The translations under genes and the position numbers were made by a program. A stretch of 37,017 bases of DNA from Vogesella fluminis (GTDB taxonomy: Bacteria > Pseudomonadota > Gammaproteobacteria > Burkholderiales > Chromobacteriaceae), in the NCBI RefSeq assembly GCF_014652335.1, contig NZ_BMYP01000032.1:1-37017 (forward strand), in the 5' to 3' direction. Positions 7,937 to 15,592 of the stretch are shown piece by piece. Every line of letters begins with the position of its first letter. Position 1 is the stretch's first letter. The notes below the pieces were generated by a model. The model was not told the origin of the DNA. It was given only the letters and a program-made list of their open reading frames with translations, and did not search any database.

Positions 7937-8203
7937 TCACTCTCCCTTGCGGTCCTGCAGGCGGTGGCTGGCTTCGGCATCCAGGTCCAGGCCGTAGATG
8001 GCCTTGAGCTGGGCGATGGTGGCCAGGGTTTCCGGCGAAAACGGCGGCTTGCCGTCGAAGGCGTGCAGCACGATGCCTTCCAGCAGGTCGCCCAGCGTCA
8101 TGTCCTTGTGCTCGGCCAGGGCCTTCAGCACCTTGACCAGCCGTTTCTCCAGCCGCACCCCGGTCTGGATGCGTTCCACCACGATGGGTGCTTGTTCGGG
8201 CAT
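7937..8203 (-). CDS. Small putative ribbon-helix-helix-like regulator
   Basis: An 88-residue protein. Residues of about 8-45 (VVERIQTGVRLEKRLVKVLKALAEHKDMTLGD in outline) look like one beta strand followed by two helices, as in Arc/MetJ-type ribbon-helix-helix proteins; this is inference from pattern only. The ATG at 8203 was chosen because GGGG precedes it at good spacing; an upstream ATG at 8218 has no ribosome site. A perfect 16-bp palindrome (8225-8240) stands directly before the gene, overlapping its likely promoter, which would suit autoregulation. It is followed by the SRPBCC gene. I recall similar small proteins paired with SRPBCC genes but cannot verify this. Confidence 0.6.
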   Translation of the reverse strand: MPEQAPIVVERIQTGVRLEKRLVKVLKALAEHKDMTLGDLLEGIVLHAFDGKPPFSPETLATIAQLKAIYGLDLDAEASHRLQDRKGE

Positions 8204-8224
8204 GGTGAACCCCGTCATTTCATG

Positions 8225-8240
8225 TGGTACATATGTACCA
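8225..8240. promoter_or_regulatory. Perfect 16-bp palindrome, candidate operator
   Basis: TGGTACATATGTACCA is its own reverse complement and is AT-richer than its surroundings. It begins at the downstream edge of the likely -10 box of the small regulator gene, so a bound dimer would block initiation. Confidence 0.6.
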
Positions 8241-8268
8241 AGATAACATTCGTATCCCGACAAGGCAA
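8240..8268 (-). promoter_or_regulatory. Candidate promoter of the small regulator and SRPBCC genes
   Basis: On the minus strand, TTGCCT (8268-8263) and TATCTT (8245-8240) are separated by 17 bases, a plausible sigma-70 pair. Confidence 0.4.
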
Positions 8269-8332
8269 GCGGAAGAGCGGGCGTGCCATGCTGCCGGGGA
8301 CTGTTGGCGCGCGGTCGGTGATGGCAGGGCCT

Positions 8333-8341
8333 TGCTATGCT
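8333..8341 (+). promoter_or_regulatory. Candidate extended -10 of the EAL gene
   Basis: TGCTATGCT matches an extended -10 (TGnTATnnT); no good -35 is seen. Confidence 0.3.
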
Positions 8342-8370
8342 GAGCTGATGGACAAGCCAGCGGCGGAGGC

Positions 8371-9156
8371 ATGATGGCACGACTCAACAGTCAGCAGGCA
8401 TTCGAACAGCACCTGCAGCGCGATACCGCACAGCGCCATGTCGCCCGCTTTGCCGATTACTGGTTGCAGAGCTGCTTCCAGCCGATCTTCTATCGCAGCG
8501 GTGGCGTGTTCGGCCACGAGGCGCTGTTGCGGGTGCACGACGCCACCGGCGACAGTGTGCGGCCGGACCACTTCTTCGCCGGCCTGCCGCCGTTGCAGCA
8601 GATCGACGCCGACCGCCTGGCGCGGGTGATCCACATCCGCAATTTCGCCGCCAGCGCCGAGCCGGGCTGCCTGACGCTGAACCTGCTGCCGCTGACGGTG
8701 GTGCACGAGGCCGGCCACGGCGGTGACTACACACTGTTGCAGCAGCGGCTGCAACAGCTGGGCATCGACAATGGCCGCGTGATTCTGGAGGTGGTGGAGT
8801 ACGAGGTGGAAGAGGGCGATGGTGCGCTGTCGGCGGCGCTGGGGGTAGCGGCGGCAGTCGGTTTCGGTATCGCGGTGGACGATTTTGGTGCCATGGCTTC
8901 CGGTCACGGCCGGGTGCGTGCGCTGCGGCCGGACATCATCAAGATCGACCGCAGCCTGCTGCTGGACTACATGCAGGGCGACAACGGCCGGCTGGCGGCG
9001 GTGCTGCAGCTGGGCTGGGAGGTCGGCAGCCGCATGCTGGTGGAGGGCATCGAGACCGAGGCACAGTACCGCGCGATGTGCGGCCTCGGCGTCGAGCTGT
9101 ACCAGGGCTTTTACCTGGGGCGGCCGGGCTTCCTGCCGGTGCGGCGCGAGCTGTGA
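8371..9156 (+). CDS. EAL-domain cyclic-di-GMP phosphodiesterase
   Basis: A 261-residue stand-alone EAL domain without GGDEF, PAS or membrane segments. The residues needed for metal binding and hydrolysis appear present: Glu50 in HEALLR, Asn104 in LNLLP, a Glu near 139 in LEVVE, Asp170-Asp171 in VDDFG, Lys191 in IKIDR and Glu225 in VEGIE. The loop after DDFG reads AMASG, not the usual TGYSS, so activity may be altered. It would lower cyclic-di-GMP in the cytoplasm and so favour motility over biofilm. GGAGG lies just before two consecutive ATGs (8371 and 8374); the second has the better spacing. The gene ends at a strong repeat-built terminator. Confidence 0.88.
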   Translation: MMARLNSQQAFEQHLQRDTAQRHVARFADYWLQSCFQPIFYRSGGVFGHEALLRVHDATGDSVRPDHFFAGLPPLQQIDADRLARVIHIRNFAASAEPGCLTLNLLPLTVVHEAGHGGDYTLLQQRLQQLGIDNGRVILEVVEYEVEEGDGALSAALGVAAAVGFGIAVDDFGAMASGHGRVRALRPDIIKIDRSLLLDYMQGDNGRLAAVLQLGWEVGSRMLVEGIETEAQYRAMCGLGVELYQGFYLGRPGFLPVRREL

Positions 9157-9168
9157 GCCAAGAATGAA

Positions 9169-9213
9169 AAAAGGTTGGCCGCAAGCCGGTAACGGGCTTG
9201 CGGCCAACCTTTT
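9169..9213. terminator. Bidirectional terminator built from two inverted repeat copies
   Basis: Arms 9169-9187 and 9195-9213 form a perfect 19-bp stem with loop GGTAACG. Arm sequence and loop length equal those of the terminator at 6664-6708, but the loop bases differ. It separates the convergent EAL and DUF3683 genes. Confidence 0.9.
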
Positions 9214-9229
9214 GCCGGGCGCTGACGCC

Positions 9230-12200
9230 TTACAGCAGCACGCGTTCGATGCCGCCGTTGCGAGCGTTGTCGACGTAGTCCTTCATCCAGTTGTCACCCA
9301 GCAGGTGCTTGGCCATTTCCACCACGATGTAGTCGGCCTGGGTGCCGGTGTCGTCGCTGTAGCGGGACAGACCCTGCAGGCAGGACGGGCAGGAGGTCAG
9401 GATCTTCACCGGCTTGTCGGCGTCGCCGAGCTTGATCAGGTCCTTGTTGATCTCCTCTTCCTTGCGGAAGCGTACCTGGGTGGCGATGTCCGGGCGGCTG
9501 GCGGCAAAGGTGCCGGATTCGCCGCAGCAGCGGTCGTTCTGGATTACGCCGCCGCCCAGCAGCTCGTTTACCACTTTCATCGGCTGGTAGGCCTTGATCG
9601 GGGTGTGGCAGGGGTCGTGGTACAGGTACTTCTGGCCGCTGATGCCGTCCAGCTTCAGGCCTTTTTCCATCAGGTATTCGTGGATGTCGATGATGCGGCA
9701 GCCGGGGAAGATATCCTCGAAGCGGTAGGTGGCCAGCTGGTCGTAGCAGGTACCGCAGCTCACCACCACGGTCTTGATGTCCAGGTAGTTCAGCGTGTTG
9801 GCCATGCGGTGGAACAGCACGCGGTTCTCGGTGGTGATGGCGTCGCCCTTGTCCTTGAAGCCGGCACTGGTCTGCGGGTAGCCGCAGCACAGGTAGCCCG
9901 GCGGCAGCACGGTCTGGGTGCCGACGTGCCACAGCATCGCCTGGGTGGCGAGGCCGACCTGGCTGAACAGGCGCTCCGAACCGCAGCCGGGGAAGTAGAA
10001 CACCGCTTCGGCGTCCTCGCTGTCCTTCGGATTGCGGATCACCGGGATCACGTTGCCGTCTTCCACGTCCAGCAGTGCGCGCGCGGTCTTCTTCGGCAGC
10101 CCGCCCGGCATCGGCTTGTTGATGAAGTGGATCACCTGCGCCTTGATCGGCGCCTTGCCCAGCGTTGCCGGCGGCTGCGCCGTCTGGCTGCCGGTCAGCC
10201 CCAGCTTCTTGCCGATGCGGTTGCCCAGGCGCTGCAGCTTGTAGGCGCCGCCGACCAGGCCGCTGCGGATACCTTTGATGGTGGCCGGGTCCTTGGCGGT
10301 GAGGAAGGCCATGCCCAGCGCGGTGCCCGGGTTGAACTTCTTGTTGCCGGTCTTGCGCAGGAAGTTGCGCATCGCCACCGACACGTCGCCGAAGTCGATC
10401 TTCACCGGGCACGGCTTCACGCAGCGGTGGCACACGGTGCAGTGGTCGGCCACGTCGGACAGCTCTTCAAAGTGTTTTAGCGATACGCCGCGACGGGTCT
10501 GTTCTTCGTACAGGAAGGCTTCGGTCAACAGGCCGACGCCGAGGATCTTGTTGCGCGGGCTGTACAGCAGGTTGGCGCGCGGCACGTGGGTGGAGCACAC
10601 CGGCTTGCACTTGCCGCAGCGCAGGCAGTCCTTGACCATGTCCGAGATCTGGCCGATGTCGGACTGCTCCAGGATCAGCGACTCGGCGCCCAGCAAGGAG
10701 AACGACGGCGTGTATGCCATCGCCAGATTTGCACCCGGCAGCAGCTTGCCGCGGTTGAAGTGACCGTTGGGGTCAACGCGCGCCTTGTAGTCGCGGAACG
10801 GCTGGATTTCTTCCTCGGTGAGGAATTCCAGCTTGGTGATGCCGATGCCGTGCTCGCCGGAGATCACACCGTTCAGGCTGCGTGCCAGCGCCATGATGCG
10901 CTCCACCGCGCGGTGTGCGGTCTGCAGCATCTCGTAGTCGTCGGAGTTCACCGGCAGGTTGGTGTGCACGTTGCCGTCGCCGGCGTGCATGTGCAGCGCC
11001 ACGAAGGCGCGGCCGCGCAGCACCTTCTGCTGGATCAGGGCGATGGCTTCGGTGATGGTGCTGTCGGCCTTGCCGTTGAACAGCCCCAGCAGGTCACCCT
11101 GCAGCTCGCGCTTCCAGCTCACGCGCAGCTTGAAGTCGCGCATGGCGGTGAACACGCTGGCCTCGGGATTGGCCGCAGCGTCTTCCAGCGGTGCTTGCGG
11201 CCAACCTTGCTGGTACTGCGCCAGCGGCGTGTCCAGGTTGTCCAGCAGCCACTGCCAGCGGCTGCGTACATTGGCGATCAGCTCCAGCGCGTTTTCGCGG
11301 CGGTCGCCGATCAGCTCATCGGCGGAGATGGTGCCGCCCTCGGTATCCACCGGCAGCCGGCCGTGGAAGAACTCGGCCAGCTGGTCCAGCAGCTTGATCT
11401 TGCTGGCGATGGACAGCTCGATGTTGATGCGCTCGATGCCGTCGCTGTAGTCGCCCAGGCGATCCAGCGGGATCACCACGTCTTCGTTGATCTTGAAGGC
11501 GTTGGTGTGGCGGGCGATGGCGGCGGTGCGCGAGCGGTCCAGCCAGAATTTCTTGCGCGCCTCCGGCGTCACGGCGATGAAGCCTTCGCCGTGGCGCGCG
11601 CCCGCGTAGCGCACCACCTGGCTCGCCGCCTCGCCTACCGCACGCTCGTCGTCGGATACGATGTCGGCGATCAGCACCATCTTCGGCCGGCCACGGCTCT
11701 TGGCCTTGGTGGCGTAGCCGACGGCGCGCACGTAGCGCCAGTCGAGGTGCTCAAGGCCGGCCAGCTGCACGCCGGCCACCAGGCCGGCACCGCCCGGCTT
11801 GAAGTAGTCGGTAATCTCGACGATGGCCGGTGTGGCTTCGGCGACGGTGCCAAAGAACTCCAGACAGACGGTACGAATGTGTGCCGGCATGCGGTGCAGC
11901 ACGAAGCGCGCGCTGGTGATGATGCCGTCGGTGCCTTCCTTCTGCACGCCGGGCAGGCCGGCGAGGAACTTGTCGGTCACGTCCTTGCCGAGGCCGACCT
12001 TGCGGAAGCTACGGCCGGGGATGTCCAGCTGCTCGCTGGAGATCACGGTCTGGCCGTCGTCCTGCAGGCGGGTGACGCGGAAGCTGGCGACGTCCACATC
12101 GTGGATCTTGCCGTAGTTGTGGCCGATGCGTTCGACGAACAGCCAGTTGCCGTCCGGATCGACCATCTTCCAGCTGGCGAGGTTGTCCAGCGTGGTGCCC

Positions 12201-13075
12201 CACAGCACCGCCTTCTTGCCGCCGGCGTTCATCGCGATGTTGCCGCCGATACAGGACGCCTCGGCCGAGGTCGGATCGACCGCGAACACCAGCCCGGCGG
12301 CGCTGGCCGCCTCCGATACCCGTGCGGTGACCACACCGGCGCCGCACTGGATGGTGGCGCGCTTGCCGGCGAGGCCCGGCAGCTCGATGGATTCCACGCC
12401 CAGGTGGCGGTCGAGCTTTTCGGTGTTGATCACCGCGCTGCGGCGATCCAGCGGCACGGCGCCGCCGGTGTAGCCGGTGCCGCCGCCGCGCGGGATGATG
12501 GTCAGCTCCAGCTCGATACAGGCCTTCACCAGCGGCGCGATCTCGGCCTCGCTGTCCGGGCACAGCACCACGAACGGGTATTCCACACGCCAGTCGGTAG
12601 CGTCGGTCACGTGCGACACGCGCGCCAGGCCGTCGAACAGGATGTTGTCGCGGCGGGTGATCTTGCCGAAGCGCTTGAGGATGGCGGCGCGCAGCTCGCG
12701 CGTCTCGCCGAACTGTTGTTCGAAGCTGTCCACCGCGGCGTAGGCGGCGGCGATCATGTGGCCAACCTTGTCGTTGCCGTCGCGGCGCTTTTCCACTTCG
12801 CCCAGGCGATGGCGCAGCGCGCCGACCAGCGCGCTCAGGCGCTGCGGATTGTCCAGCAGGTCGTCTACCAGATAGGGGTTGCGGTCCACCACCCAGATAT
12901 CGCCCAGCACCTCGAAAAGCATACGGGCAGAACGGCCTGTTTTCCGTTCTGCCCGCAGCTCTTCGAGTAATTGCCACATCGGTTCGCCCAGCAGGCGAAT
13001 GATGATCTCGCGATCCGAATATGAGGTGTAGTTGTACGGGATTTCCCGCACGCGTGTGTGAGTGGTGGCGCTCAT
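9230..13075 (-). CDS. DUF3683-type FAD/Fe-S D-2-hydroxyacid dehydrogenase
   Basis: A very large (1281-residue) protein joining what are separate subunits elsewhere. The N-terminal ~140 residues match the DUF3683 region. A PCMH-type FAD domain follows ([13 protein letters not shown] near 195, then [16 protein letters not shown]). Next comes a C-terminal oxidase domain with [14 protein letters not shown], then two ferredoxin motifs ([11 protein letters not shown] at about 815 and [12 protein letters not shown] at about 878). Two CCG-type cysteine domains close the protein ([33 protein letters not shown]). The set is that of glycolate oxidase GlcDF or Dld-II, so it probably oxidises a D-2-hydroxyacid such as D-lactate and passes electrons to the respiratory chain. 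The true substrate is not shown. An inverted repeat overlaps its predicted start site. Confidence 0.9.
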   Translation of the reverse strand: MSATTHTRVREIPYNYTSYSDREIIIRLLGEPMWQLLEELRAERKTGRSARMLFEVLGDIWVVDRNPYLVDDLLDNPQRLSALVGALRHRLGEVEKRRDGNDKVGHMIAAAYAAVDSFEQQFGETRELRAAILKRFGKITRRDNILFDGLARVSHVTDATDWRVEYPFVVLCPDSEAEIAPLVKACIELELTIIPRGGGTGYTGGAVPLDRRSAVINTEKLDRHLGVESIELPGLAGKRATIQCGAGVVTARVSEAASAAGLVFAVDPTSAEASCIGGNIAMNAGGKKAVLWGTTLDNLASWKMVDPDGNWLFVERIGHNYGKIHDVDVASFRVTRLQDDGQTVISSEQLDIPGRSFRKVGLGKDVTDKFLAGLPGVQKEGTDGIITSARFVLHRMPAHIRTVCLEFFGTVAEATPAIVEITDYFKPGGAGLVAGVQLAGLEHLDWRYVRAVGYATKAKSRGRPKMVLIADIVSDDERAVGEAASQVVRYAGARHGEGFIAVTPEARKKFWLDRSRTAAIARHTNAFKINEDVVIPLDRLGDYSDGIERINIELSIASKIKLLDQLAEFFHGRLPVDTEGGTISADELIGDRRENALELIANVRSRWQWLLDNLDTPLAQYQQGWPQAPLEDAAANPEASVFTAMRDFKLRVSWKRELQGDLLGLFNGKADSTITEAIALIQQKVLRGRAFVALHMHAGDGNVHTNLPVNSDDYEMLQTAHRAVERIMALARSLNGVISGEHGIGITKLEFLTEEEIQPFRDYKARVDPNGHFNRGKLLPGANLAMAYTPSFSLLGAESLILEQSDIGQISDMVKDCLRCGKCKPVCSTHVPRANLLYSPRNKILGVGLLTEAFLYEEQTRRGVSLKHFEELSDVADHCTVCHRCVKPCPVKIDFGDVSVAMRNFLRKTGNKKFNPGTALGMAFLTAKDPATIKGIRSGLVGGAYKLQRLGNRIGKKLGLTGSQTAQPPATLGKAPIKAQVIHFINKPMPGGLPKKTARALLDVEDGNVIPVIRNPKDSEDAEAVFYFPGCGSERLFSQVGLATQAMLWHVGTQTVLPPGYLCCGYPQTSAGFKDKGDAITTENRVLFHRMANTLNYLDIKTVVVSCGTCYDQLATYRFEDIFPGCRIIDIHEYLMEKGLKLDGISGQKYLYHDPCHTPIKAYQPMKVVNELLGGGVIQNDRCCGESGTFAASRPDIATQVRFRKEEEINKDLIKLGDADKPVKILTSCPSCLQGLSRYSDDTGTQADYIVVEMAKHLLGDNWMKDYVDNARNGGIERVLL
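11167..11206. repeat. Two inverted TTGGCCGCA copies inside the dehydrogenase gene
   Basis: A plus-strand copy (11169-11177, GA variant) and a full minus-strand copy (11196-11204) converge with about 18 bases between them. They are read as AAANPEA and QGWPQAP in the protein, in a linker region. Confidence 0.85.
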
Positions 13076-13090
13076 TATGTCCCTGAACTT

Positions 13091-13116
13091 CGGCGATTAT
13101 TTGTGGAGAATCGCCG
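13091..13116. promoter_or_regulatory. Inverted repeat before the DUF3683 gene, candidate operator
   Basis: CGGCGATT (13091-13098) and AATCGCCG (13109-13116) are perfect inverted arms 10 bases apart. They overlap the transcription start expected from the -10 box at 13119-13124. Confidence 0.5.
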
Positions 13117-13118
13117 CG

Positions 13119-13124
13119 ATTTTA
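13119..13124 (-). promoter_or_regulatory. Candidate -10 box of the DUF3683 gene
   Basis: TAAAAT on the minus strand, about 45 bases before the start codon; the -35 is weak. Confidence 0.35.
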
Positions 13125-13288
13125 CCGCAAATGCTGCGCCGCGAAAAATGCCGCTCACGTCAGGCCGATATAACCGTTAGTGATTGGATATTGTCGGCAT
13201 TATGCAAATGACGCGGGCCGATTTTTAGCGGGCGCAGCACGGCAAGCGGCGGCCAGGGTTGGCCGCCAGCGGGGTGTAATGGGGGGTG

Positions 13289-14263
13289 TCAGGTCGCGAG
13301 CTGGGCTGCCAGTCGCACCGCCTCGAACAGGCTGCCGGGATCGGCGCGGCCGGTGGCGGCGAGATCGAGCGCGGTGCCGTGATCGACCGAGGTGCGGATG
13401 ATGGGCAGGCCCAGCGTGATGTTGATGCCGGCGCCGAAGCTGGCGTACTTGAGCACCGGCAGGCCCTGGTCGTGGTACATCGCCAGCACCGCGTCGCCCT
13501 GCGCCAGCTTGTCCGGGTTGAACAGGGTGTCGGCCGGCAGCGGCCCGATCAGGTTCATGCCTTCCGCGCGCAATGCGGCCAACGTTGGCTCGATGACGTC
13601 GATCTCCTCGCGCCCCATGTGGCCGCCCTCGCCGGCGTGCGGGTTGAGGCCGGCGACCAGGATGCGTGGCGCGGCGATGCCGAACTTGCTCACCAGGTCG
13701 GCGTGCAGGATGCGGATGACTTCGCTGAGACTGTCCTGTGTGATGGCGTCCGGCACCTCGCGCAGCGGCAGGTGGGTGGTGGCCAGCGCCACGCGCATGC
13801 CGGCCCCGGCCAGCATCATCACCACCCGCGGCGTGGCGGTGTGCTCGGCGAGGTATTCGGTATGGCCGGAAAACGCCACTCCGGCATCGTTGATCACGCC
13901 CTTGTGCACCGGCGCGGTGACCATGGCGGCGAACTCGCCGCGCACGCAGCCGGTGATGGCGACGTCCAGCGTGGCCAGCACGTAGCGGCCGTTGGCCGCA
14001 TCCAGCACTCCCGGCTGGCAGGGCGCGGCCAGCGGCACGTGCCACACCTCCAGCGCCCCGGCCGGCGCCGGCACGTCATGCCGGTAGTCGTGCAGCGGCA
14101 CGTGCAGCCCCAGCGCGGCGGCGCGCTGTTGCAGCAGGGTCTTGTCGGCGATGACGACGCAGCGCGCCGGCAGTGCCAGCTCGGGCAGGCGCAGCACCAG
14201 GTCGGGGCCGATGCCGGCCGGTTCACCGGCGGTGACGGCGAGGAGGGGGAGCGGGGTGGACAT
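13289..14263 (-). CDS. pdxA: 4-hydroxythreonine-4-phosphate dehydrogenase
   Basis: A 324-residue enzyme of pyridoxal phosphate synthesis; it oxidises 4-phosphohydroxy-L-threonine with NAD. Family segments are [11 protein letters not shown] near the N-terminus, [14 protein letters not shown] with a metal His, [16 protein letters not shown] with a second His, and [15 protein letters not shown] with the third, ending in [13 protein letters not shown]. coli PdxA is of similar length (329). The ATG at 14263 is preceded by GGAAGG. It is the third gene after lptD and surA, the usual proteobacterial order, but a strong hairpin terminator lies between surA and pdxA, and the rsmA gene that often follows is absent. 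Two repeat copies lie inside (13574 and 13990). Confidence 0.95.
   Translation of the reverse strand: MSTPLPLLAVTAGEPAGIGPDLVLRLPELALPARCVVIADKTLLQQRAAALGLHVPLHDYRHDVPAPAGALEVWHVPLAAPCQPGVLDAANGRYVLATLDVAITGCVRGEFAAMVTAPVHKGVINDAGVAFSGHTEYLAEHTATPRVVMMLAGAGMRVALATTHLPLREVPDAITQDSLSEVIRILHADLVSKFGIAAPRILVAGLNPHAGEGGHMGREEIDVIEPTLAALRAEGMNLIGPLPADTLFNPDKLAQGDAVLAMYHDQGLPVLKYASFGAGINITLGLPIIRTSVDHGTALDLAATGRADPGSLFEAVRLAAQLAT
13574..13584 (-). repeat. TTGGCCGCA repeat in pdxA
   Basis: CG variant, read as Thr-Leu-Ala-Ala-Leu. Confidence 0.8.
13990..14000 (+). repeat. TTGGCCGCA repeat in pdxA
   Basis: CG variant opposite the coding strand, read as Ala-Ala-Asn-Gly. Confidence 0.75.
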
Positions 14264-14277
14264 GAGCCTTCCAGCGA

Positions 14278-14306
14278 TAAAAAAGGCCGATGCAAGCATC
14301 GGCCTT
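14278..14306 (-). terminator. Intrinsic terminator after surA
   Basis: Inverted arms AAGGCCGATGC (14283-14293) and GCATCGGCCTT (14296-14306) followed on the minus strand by six T. It lies between the surA stop and the pdxA ribosome site, so it may attenuate pdxA relative to lptD-surA. Confidence 0.8.
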
Positions 14307-14311
14307 GAGGG

Positions 14312-15592
14312 TTATTTTTCGATCAGCCGGTCATCGATGAAGGCCGAGGCGCGCAGTTGCTGCAACCAGTCGTTGTAGTTCTGCTCTGCCTTGCGCTGGC
14401 GGATCTGCTGCTTGATCGCCAACTTGGCGCGTTCGCCGGACACGTCCTGGCTGCGCACTTCTTCCAGCCGGATCAGGTGCCAGCCGAACGGGCTGCGTAC
14501 CGGTTCGCTGTTGTGGCCGGGCCGCAGTGCGGTGAAGGCGTGCTCGAATTCCGGCACCGTATCGCCGGGGTTGAGCCAGCCCAGATCGCCGCCGAGCGAG
14601 GCGCTGCCGTCCTCGGAGAACTGGCGCGCCAGCGCCTCGAAGCTGGCGCCGCGCTGCAGGCGGTCCTGCACCTGCAGGATGCGCGCGCGGGCTTCCGCTT
14701 CCGAGGTGGCCTCGTTGGTCTTGATCAGGATGTGGCGCACCTTGTGCTGCTGCACCAGCTGCTCGCCGGTGCTGTTGCGCTTGTCGGTGAGCTTGAACAG
14801 GAACAGGCTGCCGTTGGCGCGCACGATGTCGGTGACGTCGCCGACCTTCATGCTGTCCAGCAGCTGGATGAAGTCCGGCGGCAGCGCGCTGGCGCTTTTC
14901 CAGCCCATGTCGCCGCCGCTGAGTGCGGTGGCGGCTTCGGAGTAGCGGGCGGCCACTTCGGCGAACGGCTGGCCGTTACGGATCGCCTGCTGCGCTTCCT
15001 GCAGCCGCAGGCGCAGTTTCTCGATCTGCGCGGTATCGGCACGCTCGGGCACGTTGAGCTGGATCATCGCCAGCCGGTACTCGGCGTTGGACAGACCCTG
15101 GGTGCTCTTCAGCATCTGCTCCACTTCGCTGTCGGTGACATTGACGCGGCCGGCGATCTCGCGCTCCTTGATGCGGTCCAGCAGCAGGTCCTTGCGCAGG
15201 CTCTTGCGGAACTGCTCCAGCGACAGCCCGTCCTGCTGCAGGCGGGCGTACAGTCCCTGCAGGTCGGTCTTGTTCTGCGCCGCCAGCCGTTGCAGGGTCT
15301 GGTCGATTTCGCTTTCACTGACGCGCAGGCCATTGCTGGCGGCGTACTGCAACTGCAGCTGCTCGTTGACCATCAGGTCCAGCACCTGTCGCGACAGCAC
15401 GCTGGCCGGCGGCAGCGCCACGTTCTGCCGTTTCAGGCTGGCGGTGATTTCGGCTTCGCGCTGCTGCAGTTCGCTCAGCGTGATCACGCCGTTGTTGATG
15501 ACGGCGACGATGCGGTCGGCGGTCTGCACGGCAGCGCTGGCCGGGGTGGCCAGGCAAAGGGCGAGGGTCGCGGCAAGGAGGAGCTGTTTCAT
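14312..15592 (-). CDS. surA: Periplasmic chaperone and peptidyl-prolyl isomerase SurA
   Basis: A 426-residue protein with signal peptide (MKQLLLAATLALCLATPASA). It has the SurA N-terminal chaperone domain (to about 170) and two parvulin domains, at about 175-270 and 285-385. The second holds the clear parvulin sequence HILIKT, then FSEDGSASLGGDLGW and SPFGWHLIRLE. SurA escorts unfolded outer-membrane proteins, LptD among them, to the Bam complex. Its ATG overlaps the lptD stop (TGATG), so the client and the chaperone are translationally coupled. A terminator follows the gene. Confidence 0.95.
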   Translation of the reverse strand: MKQLLLAATLALCLATPASAAVQTADRIVAVINNGVITLSELQQREAEITASLKRQNVALPPASVLSRQVLDLMVNEQLQLQYAASNGLRVSESEIDQTLQRLAAQNKTDLQGLYARLQQDGLSLEQFRKSLRKDLLLDRIKEREIAGRVNVTDSEVEQMLKSTQGLSNAEYRLAMIQLNVPERADTAQIEKLRLRLQEAQQAIRNGQPFAEVAARYSEAATALSGGDMGWKSASALPPDFIQLLDSMKVGDVTDIVRANGSLFLFKLTDKRNSTGEQLVQQHKVRHILIKTNEATSEAEARARILQVQDRLQRGASFEALARQFSEDGSASLGGDLGWLNPGDTVPEFEHAFTALRPGHNSEPVRSPFGWHLIRLEEVRSQDVSGERAKLAIKQQIRQRKAEQNYNDWLQQLRASAFIDDRLIEK

